Shown here piece after piece: positions 12,138 to 23,752 of a stretch of DNA of 64,000 bases (position 1 is the stretch's first letter; the number at the start of each line of letters is the position of its first letter). Source of the stretch: Saccharum officinarum (Eukaryota > Streptophyta > Magnoliopsida > Poales > Poaceae); contig CM036160.1 of NCBI GenBank assembly GCA_020631735.1, positions 7,114,407 to 7,178,406 of the forward strand. Reading direction: 5' to 3'. A model generated the notes under the pieces. The model ran no database searches, was not told the origin of the DNA, and worked only from the letters and a program-made list of their open reading frames with translations. The position numbers were made by a program, and so were the translations under genes.

Positions 12138-12717
12138 TAATACTAAGGGCAGCCAATCAGTGGAAAGCGGGCTTCTTTTATAGAAAATAAAAGGAAAAAA
12201 ACAGGAAGGCAAGCTTTTTATATATTATATATATAACTGGTGTGTCTTCCACACACAAATAATACGGTAAGTATCTTTTGCACACCGTGGCATCCGAGTT
12301 TACGTGTACATGAAAGCTACTAATGAGCTAGCTATGTCACTGTATTAGGGAAGGCATAATTGTTAGAGTTGACCCTTCCACACATGTACGGTTGTATAGG
12401 TTGACAAAACATTACTGCAGCTATCAATATATTTCATCATGTAAAATACTTTATTATAGTATATTATACCATTTTTCTGGTTCAAAATGAAAAAAAGGTG
12501 TAAGTGAAAGTGTGACAGAAAACACAATGATATACCCTAACGACCCACATCTGGAGAATCATACATATGTACTCGTAGAAATTAGGGGGTCTAGTTATTG
12601 GTACTGCAGACATCAATGTAAATAAACGGATGAATGAACATGTATACACGTACTGCCCGTGGATGTGTGGACAGACTGGTGGAGACAGCAGAGTCGTGAA
12701 TGGGCGAGACCATGGAC

Positions 12718-13372
12718 ATACATGTGCATGCATGCGTGGCGACTGGCGAGAGATTAGTCGCGCGCCGCCGTCGATCCTTCCGATCGATCCATGCATGGTC
12801 ATCCCTTATTAATTAACGCCACCTTGACCAAATGCATGCTCTGCTGCACTGCTTTGCTTTGCATGCCCGTGGATTTGTATTTGGATTTTGACGGGTTAAC
12901 CGCCCTGCCTCGAGGTAACGGCAAATTAGAGACTACTGACTTGACTGATGATACCATGCACACAGAGTCAAAACACATGCATGCCCTGCTGAATGATGAC
13001 ACCGGCCTTTATTTATTTTCAGACCCAAAAGAAGAAGAGAGAAGAAGAATGAAAAGCATGCACAACGTGTGCAGTTTAATTTATTGTTAACTAACCACTG
13101 CTGATTTTTCAGTAACCATGAGCTGCTACCTAGTACACTGCGAGAGAGAAGGAGCGAGGAGCCAGCCCTTCGTTGTTGGTTCATCGATCTTGCCGGGCGC
13201 GGGCGGGCGGTGAGTCGGTCTCAGACGATCGAGTCATTTTCTTTTTTTCAACTTAGACGTACATACGACTGTACGAGTCATTTTCTGCTAGACGAGCAAA
13301 TGGATGTCCCATGCATTTTTCACATTGACTTTTAGGGATGAAATAATATTCGCGCATGCATGCATTGCGTAC
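12718..13372. promoter_or_regulatory. Cluster of CATGCA (RY-type) motifs with no assigned gene
   Basis: CATGCA or its complement TGCATG occurs about ten times between 12720 and 13370, for example at 12725-12735, 12790-12796, 12833-12838, 12861-12866, 12977-12984, 13312-13317 and 13352-13362. Less than one would be expected by chance at this length. RY elements bind B3-domain regulators in seed genes, but no adjacent coding region is visible, so a regulatory role is only a possibility. Confidence 0.35.
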
Positions 13373-13620
13373 GTACGCCTGACGCGTGTGGATGGATCGA
13401 GGGCCCTATTATATTAAACCAATCTTGTTTTTCTTCTAAATCATAACCAGCGATCGAGCAACTAACGGTGAAGCAAGCAAGCAGCAGCAGCCTACACTAC
13501 ACCTAAGTGGATTCATTTATTCTTTTATTTAGATAGACACATCACGAATATATGTAAGTGGATTCTTTAATCATTTAGTGTTTATTGTAAAACTATATAT
13601 AGATAATATAGGGAGATAGG

Positions 13621-13638
13621 GGAGAGAGAGAGAGAGAG
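13621..13638. repeat. (GA)n microsatellite
   Basis: A pure GA dinucleotide tract, ggagagagagagagagag. Confidence 0.9.
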
Positions 13639-13970
13639 TACTACTGTGTTCAATTTGATCCTGCCATTAATTTGGGTCAAAAAAAATGATGCGTGCAGCT
13701 TTGGCAATGGAATATTTACCTACTCCGTATGTTTGTTTACACAAACATGAGGGTTGAACTTGGCTGGCTCCCCACTCACCTGTTCCAGCGTGCATGCAGA
13801 TTATGATGACCGGAGAATGCGCTAAAAGTAAAATATTGTACTATTCCGTCTCATGACCAGAAACTTTTCATCGTGGCTTTGCCTACTGCCTATTGGGACC
13901 GGAGATGTTTACCCAGGAGTTATTATATTTTCTAAAACACGGCTTTGGATGTTCCTTTGACGAAATTGCT

Positions 13971-14202
13971 GCCCTCCGTTCCAAATTATAACTCGTTTGA
14001 TTTTTTTATCCCATGTTTGACCGCCGTCTTATTTATAAAATTGATGCAAACATAGTCAAATTTAAATATTTTAAAAGAACTTTTGTTAATAAAGCAAGCC
14101 ACAACAAAAGAAGTGATATTTTGCACAGTTTTAAAATAAGACGAGTGGTCAAATGTAGGGTCAAAAAGTCAAACGAATTATAATTTGGAACGGATTTAGT
14201 AT
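13971..14202. mobile_element. Stowaway MITE
   Basis: The left end ccctccgttccaaattataa and the reverse complement of the right end (ccgttccaaattataattcg) form a long inverted repeat, continuing as tcgtttgattttt and tcgtttgacttttt. This is the canonical Stowaway terminus, related to Tc1/mariner. The right flank is a TA. Length is about 230 bases and it is non-coding. Confidence 0.8.
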
Positions 14203-14262
14203 ATGCGACCAAACGACAAAGCAGGCGCTGACGTACACACGTAACATGCTTATCCATCGTAT

Positions 14263-14480
14263 AACGTCGGTTTGGTACAGGTCAGCTTTAATAGCGAAAC
14301 AACTTTTTCTTTAGTTCTATAAATCATCTTCACCGGTAAGGCTAAAGTTGTTTTCGAAAAATTTGCTAAAAACAACTTCTTAGGAAAGATAGCAGCGAGG
14401 AAGTTAGAAGAATCTATTTTCAACTTCACCTTGATTCTTGTGTTGTGAGCCTGTGAAAGGAGCTGAAAAATAGCTAAGGG
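14263..14480. mobile_element. MITE related to the one at 51.63 kb
   Basis: It begins cggtttggtacaggtcagct and carries repeated words such as aacaactttt and aaagatag, plus gaagaatcta near the end. The same words in the same order appear at 51633-51830, so the two are members of one family. Ends are approximate. Confidence 0.5.
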
Positions 14481-14506
14481 AAAAGCTCACTACCTCATAT
14501 CAAAAC

Positions 14507-14675
14507 ATCACTGTCGGTTCAAAATCCCCTTTACTACCGGATTTTGAATCAGCATAACCAAGCCAGCGGTGATGGAGAGTTCCATCACTGTAACTAACTA
14601 CAAACTGGCAGTGATATGAAATGTCACTGCCGGTTCCGGCAACACCCGCAGTATCAGTTGAGGTCCGTGGCACCA
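14507..14675. mobile_element. CACTA-like transposon end fragment
   Basis: It starts cactgtcggttcaaaatccc and contains further direct and inverted copies of the words cactgccggttc, ctggcagtgat and catcactg. This is the subterminal repeat structure typical of grass CACTA elements. The SINE at 14676-14817 has inserted here. The other transposon end was not located. Confidence 0.55.
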
Positions 14676-14817
14676 ATCACCGAAGCATAATTTTTTTTAC
14701 AAAGCGCCACCTTGGGCGTGGCCTTCCTGGAGGCCGGTGCGGTGCGGGGGTTCGAACCCCCGCCGGCTGCTTCCTACCCTTGGGAGCTAGCTACTGGACC
14801 ATCACCGAAGCATAATT
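14676..14817 (-). mobile_element. tRNA-derived SINE with 17-bp target-site duplication
   Basis: The duplication atcaccgaagcataatt lies at 14676-14692 and 14801-14817. The 108-base body has a poly-T run at its left (minus-strand poly-A tail). It contains the pol III B box GGTTCGAACCC, set in a perfect ggggg/ccccc stem on the strand that ends in the A tail, and a plausible A-box-like region near its 5' end (tccagtagctagctccc). The paired B box and tail support a SINE over a tRNA gene, because no cloverleaf can be drawn. Confidence 0.82.
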
Positions 14818-15373
14818 AATCATAAATGAGATAATTCAAGCTCCAAGGCAGTGGTAAATACATGGATGAATTCTCATTCTCCTCTCTTTCAGTTTTCTCA
14901 TTCTCCTCCATGTCTCGGTGGATACACCCTGTTTTTTTAGAAAACATTTTTTTATTCCAACCCCTACAGATCCAGGAGTACTTTTAACCACCGACTGTTT
15001 CTGTAAAGCTCACAAAAAGCTAAACCAAGCGAAGGAACGTCTAACTAAACATTAATAATTCCTCTATTTAAAAGATGATCACCCACCGTTGACGAAGATC
15101 TTCATACCTGTTACAAGAGGTCAGAGCCACTTCATTAGATACTCCTGCATCCCTACCAGAGTGGATAGGTTCTATCAGAAAATGTAATTAATATTCGCAA
15201 AAAAAGAATAATGTAACTAAATGAGCTACATTTTAATTTATTCGTAGCCAAGAAGGTGAGATAGACAGTATACTTCGCCGTAAGGAAGATGGATGAAAAA
15301 GGAAAAGTTTATGGGAGATTCGTTTGGGTGGGCCGAAACTCGGACCCATCAATTCACAAGGTGACTTTCGACT
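14818..15373. other. Intergenic, no gene seen
   Basis: This is AT-rich sequence, possibly the remainder of the CACTA-like element up to about 15060. No ORF of note and no repeat termini were recognised. Confidence 0.4.
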
Positions 15374-15638
15374 GGCCTGTTTAGTTCCAAGGCTACAGGG
15401 CTGTTCAGTTTTCAAAAAAATTTTGCAATAATTTTCAAGATTTCCCGTCACATCGAATCTTGGACACATGTATGAAGCATTAAATATAGATAAAAAAATA
15501 AAAACTAATTACACAGTTTAGACGAAATGGACGAGACGAATCTTTTAAGCCTAATTAGACCATTGGACACTAATTGCCAAATAACAATGAAAAATCGCTA
15601 CAGTGTCGTTTTGCCAAAAATTTGAAACTGAACCGGCC
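15374..15638. mobile_element. MITE with GGCC-TGTTTAGTTCC termini
   Basis: The left end ggcctgtttagttccaa and the reverse complement of the right end ggccggttcagtttcaa are inverted repeats. The interior carries the family words cccgtcacatcgaatctt, attaaatata and gacgagacgaatctttt. This family is abundant in sorghum-like grasses. No perfect target-site duplication is visible. Confidence 0.75.
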
Positions 15639-15650
15639 CATAAGGTGTCG

Positions 15651-15922
15651 AGGGGTGTTCGGGTACTAATAAAAAAACTAATTGCAAACTCGCCTGTAAA
15701 CTGAAAACGAATTTAGACTAATTAATCCGTCATTAGCACATATTTACTGTAGCACAACATTATCTAATCATAGACTAATTAGGCTCAAAAAAAATTTTCT
15801 CGCAAAATACACGCAATATGTACAATTAGTTATTTTTTAGTCTATATTTAATACTCCATGCATGTGTCAAACATTCGATGTAATAGGTATAAAAAATTTC
15901 GAGGAGGAACTAAACAAAGCCG
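15651..15922. mobile_element. Second MITE of the same superfamily, reversed
   Basis: Its right end reads gaggaactaaacaaagcc, which in reverse complement is ggctttgtttagttcctc. The interior words (attaggctcaaa, caattagttatttttta, atttaatactccatgcatg) match the element at 15374-15638 in the opposite orientation. The left end, near ggtgttcgggtac, is degenerate. Confidence 0.65.
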
Positions 15923-16016
15923 CAGCACATCCAACTGGCAGCTTCGGAATACATGTCTGTCACAGCGATTTGAAGGGCCGGTCCAATAAAATGTTGGGCT
16001 CTTGTTTGTTCGCCGG

Positions 16017-16116
16017 NNNNNNNNNNNNNNNNNNNNNNNNNNNNNNNNNNNNNNNNNNNNNNNNNNNNNNNNNNNNNNNNNNNNNNNNNNNNNNNNNNNN
16101 NNNNNNNNNNNNNNNN
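16017..16116. other. Assembly gap of 100 Ns
   Basis: Exactly 100 unspecified bases, the usual placeholder for a gap of unknown size. It falls where the 3' LTR of the SIRE-type element should be. Confidence 0.99.
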
Positions 16117-16330
16117 ACACATAAAACATAGCTCATATGAAATCGGAGTAAGGCACGGAAGCACAACCTTATAGCTATAAACTAACAAGTGACATGATTT
16201 AAAGCTGTGATTAGATAAACCATAAAACTTATAGGATATCTCATAAGATCACATGTCACACGAATGCAATTACTGTAAAGAAACATGATGCATGAGAGTA
16301 GCACACAAGAAAAGAACGAAACCCTAACAG

Positions 16331-16374
16331 AAACTCCCCTAAGCTCCCCCTGAATCTACTCTCTCCCCCTTTGG
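16331..16374 (-). other. Polypurine tracts of the SIRE-type element
   Basis: The minus strand has GCCAAAGGGGGAGAG (16361-16374 region) followed by CAGGGGGAGCTTAGGGGAGT (16331-16352). Such repeated G-rich purine runs after the env-position ORF typify SIRE-lineage elements and prime plus-strand synthesis. The true boundary with the 3' LTR cannot be seen because of the gap. Confidence 0.6.
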
Positions 16375-16454
16375 CATCAACCGCCAAAAACTAATCTAAG
16401 GATCTGACGGGGGAACAGACGGAGTCGAGTCGGGTGCCGAGGAGCGCGGAGTAA

Positions 16455-18751
16455 TCACAAACTGTGAGATGTCTCCTCGGACTCTGAGCTATCTGGCTGA
16501 CCCTCTGAAGAAGCACGCGGCTGTGAAGCGGTCTGGGTCTGATCAACAGGAACAGGTGCTGCCGAAGAAGCGACAAGTGGAGCAGTCTCTGTGACCTGAG
16601 CCTGAAGTGAGCCAAAAGCTGGGGGATCTGTCGAGGCAACGGATGACGGAACAGTCTCTGTAGTGCCTGTCCCTGTCACTGGAAGGAGAACTGCCTCTGA
16701 ACCTGACAACCCTGAAGAAGTAGCAGATGTGGTGTGCGAGGGTGTCGGCTGACCAGTCAACTCGCTATATGTGGCACTCAGATCAAAGAACGGTGTGCCG
16801 GTCAACATGTGAGGGCGAGGCTGGTCTGAAGGAGTAAACCCCGTCTGAATGGGCGTGTAGCTCGGGGACTGGAATGACTGAGGAACCTGCAGCTGTGGAG
16901 ATGTGAACTGAAAGCTCGGCTGATCCTGACTTGAAGGTCCACTGAATGGTAAAGCTGAAGTCAGGATAGATGCAGGTGGAGGAGCCCCAACTGTGACAAG
17001 GTGACGCAGAAGCTCCAAGTACTGCTGCTGGCTAGCTGCACTCTGTCGCTGCATCTCATACTGCTGACGCTGCATCTCGACCTGTTGGCGCTGTATCTCA
17101 AGCTGCTGTCTTTGGAACTCATCCTGTCGAGCCTGTATCTGTGCAAACGCAGCAGCTGTGTCCTGAGCCTGTCTCTCTAGCTGAAGCTCCTGTCGCTCCT
17201 GTGCCTGGGTCAGCCTCTCAAGTATAGCCACCATGGCTGGTCTGAGCGGGAGGCTGAACCAGAGCCACCGGCCTCGTGGTCGTGAGGCCGAGGAGACCGA
17301 TACCTGGGGATGGGCTGATAGTCCTCGTCAGTGCTGTCAGAGGCCTCATCCTCAGCTATATCAGCGGGCTGAGCATCTAGATCTGCAAGTTCTGCTCAGC
17401 AAGACCCTGTATGGTCGCATCCTGCTCAGCCGCTGTCTCAGGCACCTCAGGTCTCTCTCTCTGTCCTGGTGCAGGGGCCTGCTCTCTAGTAACTGAAGCC
17501 CATAGCTGACGAATATCATACTCAGGAAAAACAGTAGTGGTTTCAGTTATCTCAGCACTTATTTCTGAAGGCAGCTCAAGTGCAGATCTGATGATGAAAC
17601 AAATCCAATGAGCATAGGGCAGCTGACGGTGTCCCTTGAAGCCTTCTGCCAGGGTGTCCTCCATCTCACTGACCATAAGATCCCAAATGTCAAAAGGTGT
17701 CTGTGAAAGAAGGTGGTGAACAACCCAAAGCTGCATCCTGGTCAGTCCCTCTGTAACCAAGTCTGGGAAGAAGAGTGCGTCTGACAATAGCATCCAAGAC
17801 TCGGGCAATCGGTGTCAGACTGGCAGGTGTGCGACGAGACCCTTCGCCAAAAGGCTCACGAAAAATAGGGTCGGATCAGGTCTGTAGGTGGCACAGAACC
17901 GCCATGAGGGCGTCTAGGTGGAGCTGTCTGACCATAGCAGAGCTGGTGAATCTTCGTGTCTGAAGCTGGGAGTCTGAGAATCTCCCGTACTCTGGAGCTG
18001 TACAGTCTGCGGTCGCGGCCTCTGAATGCAAAGTGTATGAACTCATGGGCTGGATCAATCCATAATGAAGCATAGAACTCCCTAACCCAAGTGCCGCAGT
18101 ATGCACCTGTCCGTCCAAGAAAATCTGACAGGCCTGGTAGATAGGACAGGTGCGGACGTAGCTGCTCACCCACTACCTCAATAAGTGACTCAATGCGACA
18201 GACCCTCTGTGGTCGAAAAGCAATGCCACTGTCAACAAGAGCTCTGTAAAAATCCTCCTGGAGAGGAGTATAGAATCCCTCTGAAGCTCTGGAGTCTCTC
18301 TGAGGTGGGAACCACCGGCTGACCTCAACAAATCTCAAACTTTGCACCTGACGTGCAGTAGCACCTCTCAAGTCAAAGTGCTCAACTGGGGGTGTACCTC
18401 TAACTCTCGGAGGTGGACGTCCTCCACGACGCTGGCCCTCTGGCCTGGGAGTCACCTGAGTCCGTGTGCGTGTGGAGCGGCGATGTGATGGAGTCTGAGC
18501 TGCCTGTTCCGCTGTCCCCTCTGAAGGTGCTGCAGGTGGATCCACTGACATAGTATCTGCATCCATTGGCACTTCTGTGCCTCAGTGGTCTCAGTGGTCT
18601 CTGTACCAAGCTGTCGTCCTTCAAGATGAAAACGACTGTCTCCAATGCGTATACCACTGCTCCTGCCACCCCTCTCTACTGCATCTGCTGCATCTGCCAC
18701 TGCCTGAGCTATCTCTGCATCAGTGAGAGTCTTCTTCTTCTTTCTGGCCAT
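16455..18751 (-). pseudogene. Env-position ORF of SIRE-type element, frameshifted
   Basis: The reading begins at ATG 18751 (MARKKKKTLTDAEIAQAVAD) and passes through at least three frames. The blocks are 18751-18573, then 18572-17856, then 17808-17377, then 17234-16455, about 750 codons overall. The middle part, with VSRWFPPQR and REFYASLWIDPAHEFIHFAF, resembles the plant-transposon domain found in many retroelement ORFs (putative PF20167). The last block has a glutamine-rich heptad coiled coil (repeats of QRQQxEMQ near its residues 35-70), then a Ser/Thr/Pro-rich tail. No signal peptide or clear membrane anchor is seen, so calling it an envelope would be unjustified. It is placed like SIRE ORF2. 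Confidence 0.7.
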
Positions 18752-18959
18752 GATCTTTATGCGCTTTCCACGCGCAACCTCAGACAGACGAGGAGGACTG
18801 TCGTCCCTCACTAGGAGCACCACCGGCATTCTTGCAACGAACCATGCTGTCACACTGTCGGAAAACCTCTGAAAGATGATGTACTGACACTCGAGAGGCT
18901 TGGCCTCAATCCGTATCCGCAGGCTTGGCCTCGGATTCAATCAGCAGAACAGCAGTCAC

Positions 18960-19660
18960 CCCGACACACCGACAAACTCGCTGAAAAAACGGAATAGATG
19001 GATCTACTATAAGCAACATATATGATCTAAAAGGTACGAAACCCTAGAGATAGCAAGCATATGAGGTAAGATATGAGATGACCGCGATAGCTACCTCGAC
19101 GAGCGATGATCCGACGACCGAAAGACGATCTCGACGTATTAGGGTTACCGAAGACGGCGACGCGAACCCTGGAATACAATCGACGATCGAACGACAATTG
19201 AATTAGAAATTACCGGAAAATCAACGGTAAACCCTAATCCAAGGAGAAGTGTCACCTTGCGGAGACGGAGACGATGGCGAGGATTCGAAGATGAAAACCT
19301 AGCAACCTAGGGTTAGGGTTTGGGGTCTTGGCAAGGGCTTTGAAGATCATGCATGGCAAAAGGATCCGACGAGAGGCTAGGGGCAGGGGAGGTCACCGGC
19401 GGTGAATCAACGGCGGCGCGGCTGTGGTGGCGGTGGCGCGGCGCAGGGCGGCTGCGGCGGAGGTGAGGGCGCGGCAGCGCGAAGGCAAGGCGCAGGCGGC
19501 GGCAGAGGCGAGGGCACGGCGCGGCGAAGGCAAGGCGCGGTGGCGGAGCAGAGGGCGAGGGCACGGCGGGGCGAAGGCAAGGCGCGGTGGCGGCAGAGGC
19601 GGGGCACGGCGACTGAGGCGAGGGAGATGAAAAAGAAAGAGATCCAATCGTACGGTTAAA
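18960..19660 (-). other. GC-rich leader-like region before the env-position ORF
   Basis: On the minus strand the sequence passes from CG-rich triplet repeats (19400-19620) through AAACCCTAACCCTAGG (telo-box type, 19305-19322) to an AT-rich stretch before the ATG at 18751. It resembles the 5' UTR of a plant gene. No ORF here is convincing; both strands are open only through GC richness. Confidence 0.45.
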
Positions 19661-19679
19661 GGGGGCGAGATCCGCTTTA

Positions 19680-20030
19680 TGCGTGATGACCGGACGCGGT
19701 GGTCGAATGACGGACGCGGTGGAGGCAGCGTCCGGTCACATTCCAGTAAGCTCCTGGAATGACCGGACGCGTCCGATTATCCACGATCGGACGCTGACAG
19801 CGTCCGGTTTTGATTTGCCCGAAAACTGAGACGGATGACCGGACGCGGTGGTGGTTACCGGGACCGGACGCGGTGGTCAACAGGGGCGCGTCCGGTGCAG
19901 CGTCCGATCACTAGATCAGGAGACGGTCTCAGGATGACCGGACGCGCTGTGTGGTCGCCGGGACCGGACGCGGTGGTGAAGCAACACTGCGTCCGGTGCA
20001 GCGTCCGGTCCAGCGTCCGGTCACTGTTTT
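19680..20030. repeat. GACCGGACGC repeat array between pol and the env-position ORF
   Basis: Many copies of gaccggacgcggtggt and of its inverse form cgtccggtc occur, at irregular spacing of 20-60 bases. The same core word fills part of the 5' LTR (26880-27340), so the motif occurs in two places in one element. Confidence 0.85.
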
Positions 20031-20515
20031 TCACCCTTTTTCATTTCGAACTTTGACGCGACTTCTCCCAATCAAGTTCCAATTCAAAGAGACACAAATA
20101 AACACCAATTGGAACAAGATATGAGTGACCTCACTCAAACCCTCAAGTTTTTCAAAATAGTTTGCCTTAGGCTAATATTATTTTTAGGAAAATAGGCAAC
20201 AAACACCCGAGGAGCAACGTATGGCCATGCAATAGAGCTTTTGAACCCTTGGGAGCGTCAAAATGCTCTCTCTACCCATGGACGAACACAGAGGTTGCTC
20301 AAAACTTAACCGAAAAGAAACGACAAAACAACAACCATGCATATGCAATGCAAAACAAGTAAGTAAAGCTAGGTTGCTTGTCAAGTTTGATCCACGGTTA
20401 GGCTTCTTCACTCCTCCAAAGAGGGTTATCGTAACCATGTTAGTCAAGCCCTAGATGCATTGCGGGTAATTAAACATGACATATAATACAATGCAATGCA
20501 AGGGACAACACAAGC
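20031..20515. other. Non-coding spacer after SIRE pol
   Basis: No gene is seen. It does not match the LTR by eye and has no target-site duplications. It is probably the element's own untranslated region. Confidence 0.5.
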
Positions 20516-23500
20516 TCATCTTTTAAAGTTACTAGAATCAAGCACATTTAGTTCACTTCTCAACCTACAAAAGGTAGCTTCATCCAAAGGTTTAGTGAAG
20601 ATATCCGCTAATTGATCTTCACTTCTTACACCTTCTAGTGATATGTCATTTTTAGCAACGTGATCTCTTAGAAAGTGGTGGCGGATATCAATGTGCTTGG
20701 TGTGAGAGTGTTGTACCGGATTATTAGCAATTTTAACCGCACTTTCATTGTCACATAAAAGCGGCACCTTTTTAAGAACAACTCCATAGTCTAGGAGGGT
20801 TTGTTTCATGTATAGGATTTGTGCACAACAAGCCCCGCGGCAATGTATTCCGCCTCGGCGGTGGACAAAGCCACACTATTTTGCTTTTTAGATGACCATG
20901 ATACTAAGGATCTCCCAAGCAAATGGCACCCTCCGGATGTGCTTTTTCTATCAATTTTGCAACCGGCATAATCCGAATCGAAGTAGCCAACTAGTTGGAA
21001 TCTAGCTCCTTTGGGGTACCATAGTCCGATGCTTGGAGTATACTTAAGATATCTTAGGATTCTTTTTACGGCACTTAAGTGAGGTTCTTTAGGGCACGCT
21101 TGAAAGCGGGCACACATGCACACACTAAACATGATGTCGGGCCTAGATGCGGTAAGGTATAACAAGCTACCAATCATAGAACGGTAAAGAGTTTGATCGA
21201 TTGGTTTACCTCCCTCATCTAGGTCGAGATGTCCATTAGTTGGCATTGGGTCTTGATTGGCTTGCATTCTTCCATCTTGAATCTTTTGAGAAGATCCTTG
21301 GTATACTTCTCTTGAGAGATAAAGATCCCTTCTCTTATTTGCTTGACTTGAAACCCAAGGAAGAATGTTAGCTCACCAATCATTGACATCTCGAACTCTT
21401 TTGACATCAATTCACCAAATTCTTTGCAATAGTCTTCATTTGTTGACCCGAAGATGATATCATCAACATATACTTGACAAATGAAGATCTCTTCTTTGAA
21501 TTTCTTGGTGAATAGTGTGGTGTCAACCTTCCCAATGGTGAAGCCCTTCTCAATGAGGAAGTCCCGAAGGCGCTCGTACCACGCTCTAGGGGCTTGCTTG
21601 AGCCCATATAGCGCCTTGGACAACCTATAAACATGATTAGGATATCTAGGGTCTTCAAACCCGGGAGGTTGTTCAACAAAGACTAGTTCATTTATAAAGC
21701 CATTTAAGAATGCACTTTTCACATCCATTTGATATAGTTTCATATCATGATGTGATGCATATGCAAGTAGGATACGGATGGCTTCAAGTCTTGCAACGGG
21801 TGCAAAAGTCTCTCTAAAATCAAGACCTTCAACTTGAGAGAACCCTTTTGCCACTAGTCTTGCCTTATTTCTTACCACTACCCCTTGATCATCTTGCTTA
21901 TTGCGGAACACCCACTTGGTTATAATGACTCTTGCATCTTTTGGATGCTCTTCAAGTGTCCATACTTGATTGCGGGCGAAGTTGTTCAATTCTTCATGCA
22001 TGGCATTCACCCAATCCGGATCTTGAAGAGCTTCTTCTACATTCTTAGGTTTAAGACAAGAGACAAAAGAGTGATGTTCAACAAAAGAATTAAATTTTTA
22101 AGATCGAGTCATTACACCCTTTGTAGGACTCCCTATGATGAGATCTTGTGGATGTGCTTGAAGTATAGGTGAGTTTCTTCGATCAACCATTTGAGGGGTG
22201 GGATGAGGAGCATCAACATCTTGTGCTTGTGCCTTGGCTTGATGATGAGAGACATGGGTGTCTTCATTTTCAACTCTCTCATTCTTGTCATCATCTTGAG
22301 GCACATATGATGATGATGGTGGATTAACAATTTGTACATCGTCTTCATCATCTTTAGGCTTGATGTCACCCACCGGCATGTTCTTCATGGCCTCCCTCAA
22401 TGGTTCATCACCTACATCATCACAATTCTCAATTGCTCCTTGGGAGCCGTTAGATTCATCAAATTCTACATCATATGTTTCTTCAACCAAACCGGTGGCG
22501 TGGTTAAATACTCTATATGCTTTGGACTTTGATGAGTAGCCAACAAGAAAACCAATATCACAACGTCTTTGGAACTTCCCTTGGTGTTGACGCTTCTTGT
22601 AGATGTAGCATTTGCACCCAAACACCCGGAAGAATGAGACGTCCGGCTTCTTCCCATTTAGCAACTCATAAGGGGTCTTGTAAAGAAACTTTTGTAGGAA
22701 GAGGCGATTTGAAGCATAGCATGCGGTGTTGATTGCCTCGGCCCACAATTTCTTCGGTGTATTGTACTCATCTAGCATTGTTCTTGCAAGAGTGATCAAG
22801 GTCCGGTTCTTCCTCTCAACTACACCATTTTGTTGAGGAGTGTAGGTTGATGACACTTCATGCTTGATTCCAATTTCATCACAATAGGCTTCAATATTGG
22901 TGTTGTCAAACTCTTTTCCATTGTCACTTCTAATCTTCTTTATTTTGACTTCAAATTCATTTTGAGCTCTCTTTGCAAACTTCTTGAAGCAACTTGCCAC
23001 TTCGGATTTGTCATGAAGAAAGAAAGTCCAAGTGTATCTTGAGAAGTCATCCACAATCACAAGACAATAAAGATTTCCACCCAAACTCTTATAAGTTGTA
23101 GGACCAAACAAATCCATGTGAAGAAGTTCTAGTACTCTTGATGTTGACATGTAGGCTTTGGTTGGATAAGTGTTTGCAACTTGTTTGCTGGCTTGACATG
23201 CACTACAAGGTTTGTCCTTTTCAAACTTTACATCCTTCAAGCCTCTTACTAGTTCTTTCTTCAATAGCTTGTTGAGGGCGTTCATTCCAACATGAGCAAG
23301 CCTTCTATGCCAAAGCCATCCAAGTGTGGTCTTGGTGAACAAACATGTCATCAAGTTTGCATCTTCGGAGGTGAAGTCAACAAGATAAAGATTGTTGTAT
23401 CTAAAACCCTTGAAAATCACTTGCTTGTCATCTATCTTGGTAACAACCACTTCATTTGGACCAAACAAGCATTGATAGCCAAGATCACAAAGTTGCCCAA

Positions 23501-23738
23501 CGGATAGTAAGTTGAAACTCAAAGAAGCAACATAGAGCACATTGGAGAGAGAATGATCATTTGATATTGCAACCTTGCCTATACCCTTGACTTTGCTCTT
23601 TGAATTATCTCCAAATGTGATCTTGTCTTGGCATACCCCATCCTCTTCAAGAGAGGTGAACATACGAGGATCACCGGTCATATGTTGTGTGCAACCACTA
23701 TCAATCACCCAATGAGATCCACCGGTCTTGTAGTTCAC
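20516..23738 (-). pseudogene. SIRE-type Ty1-copia pol (protease, integrase, RT, RNase H), disabled
   Basis: The segment 23738-22098 opens with the aspartic protease motif WVIDSGCTQHM. It continues with the GAG-pre-integrase zinc finger (LWHRRLAH to CSACQASK) and the integrase core, whose three acidic residues are visible in MDLFGP, SDNGKEF and NGVVERKNRT. A TAA stop at 22098-22100 splits it from the reverse transcriptase at 22010-21219, which has the catalytic [10 protein letters not shown] frameshift near 21255 leads into RNase H (ADADYAG-type block read as FDSDYAGCKIDRKSTSGG, and ALSTAEAEYIAA). Another frameshift near 20820 leads into the final part with HIDIRHHFLRDHV. All domains are recognisable but the frame is broken at least three times. 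Confidence 0.88.
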
Positions 23739-23752
23739 CTACACACAAGAGA

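Noticed and set aside
14693..14800. tRNA gene suggested by the GGTTCGAACCC arm
   Set aside because: No acceptor, D or anticodon arms can be drawn, and flanking target duplications plus poly-A identify a SINE.
19307..19322. Interstitial telomere repeat
   Set aside because: Only about two CCCTAA units; this is the common telo-box motif of plant leaders.
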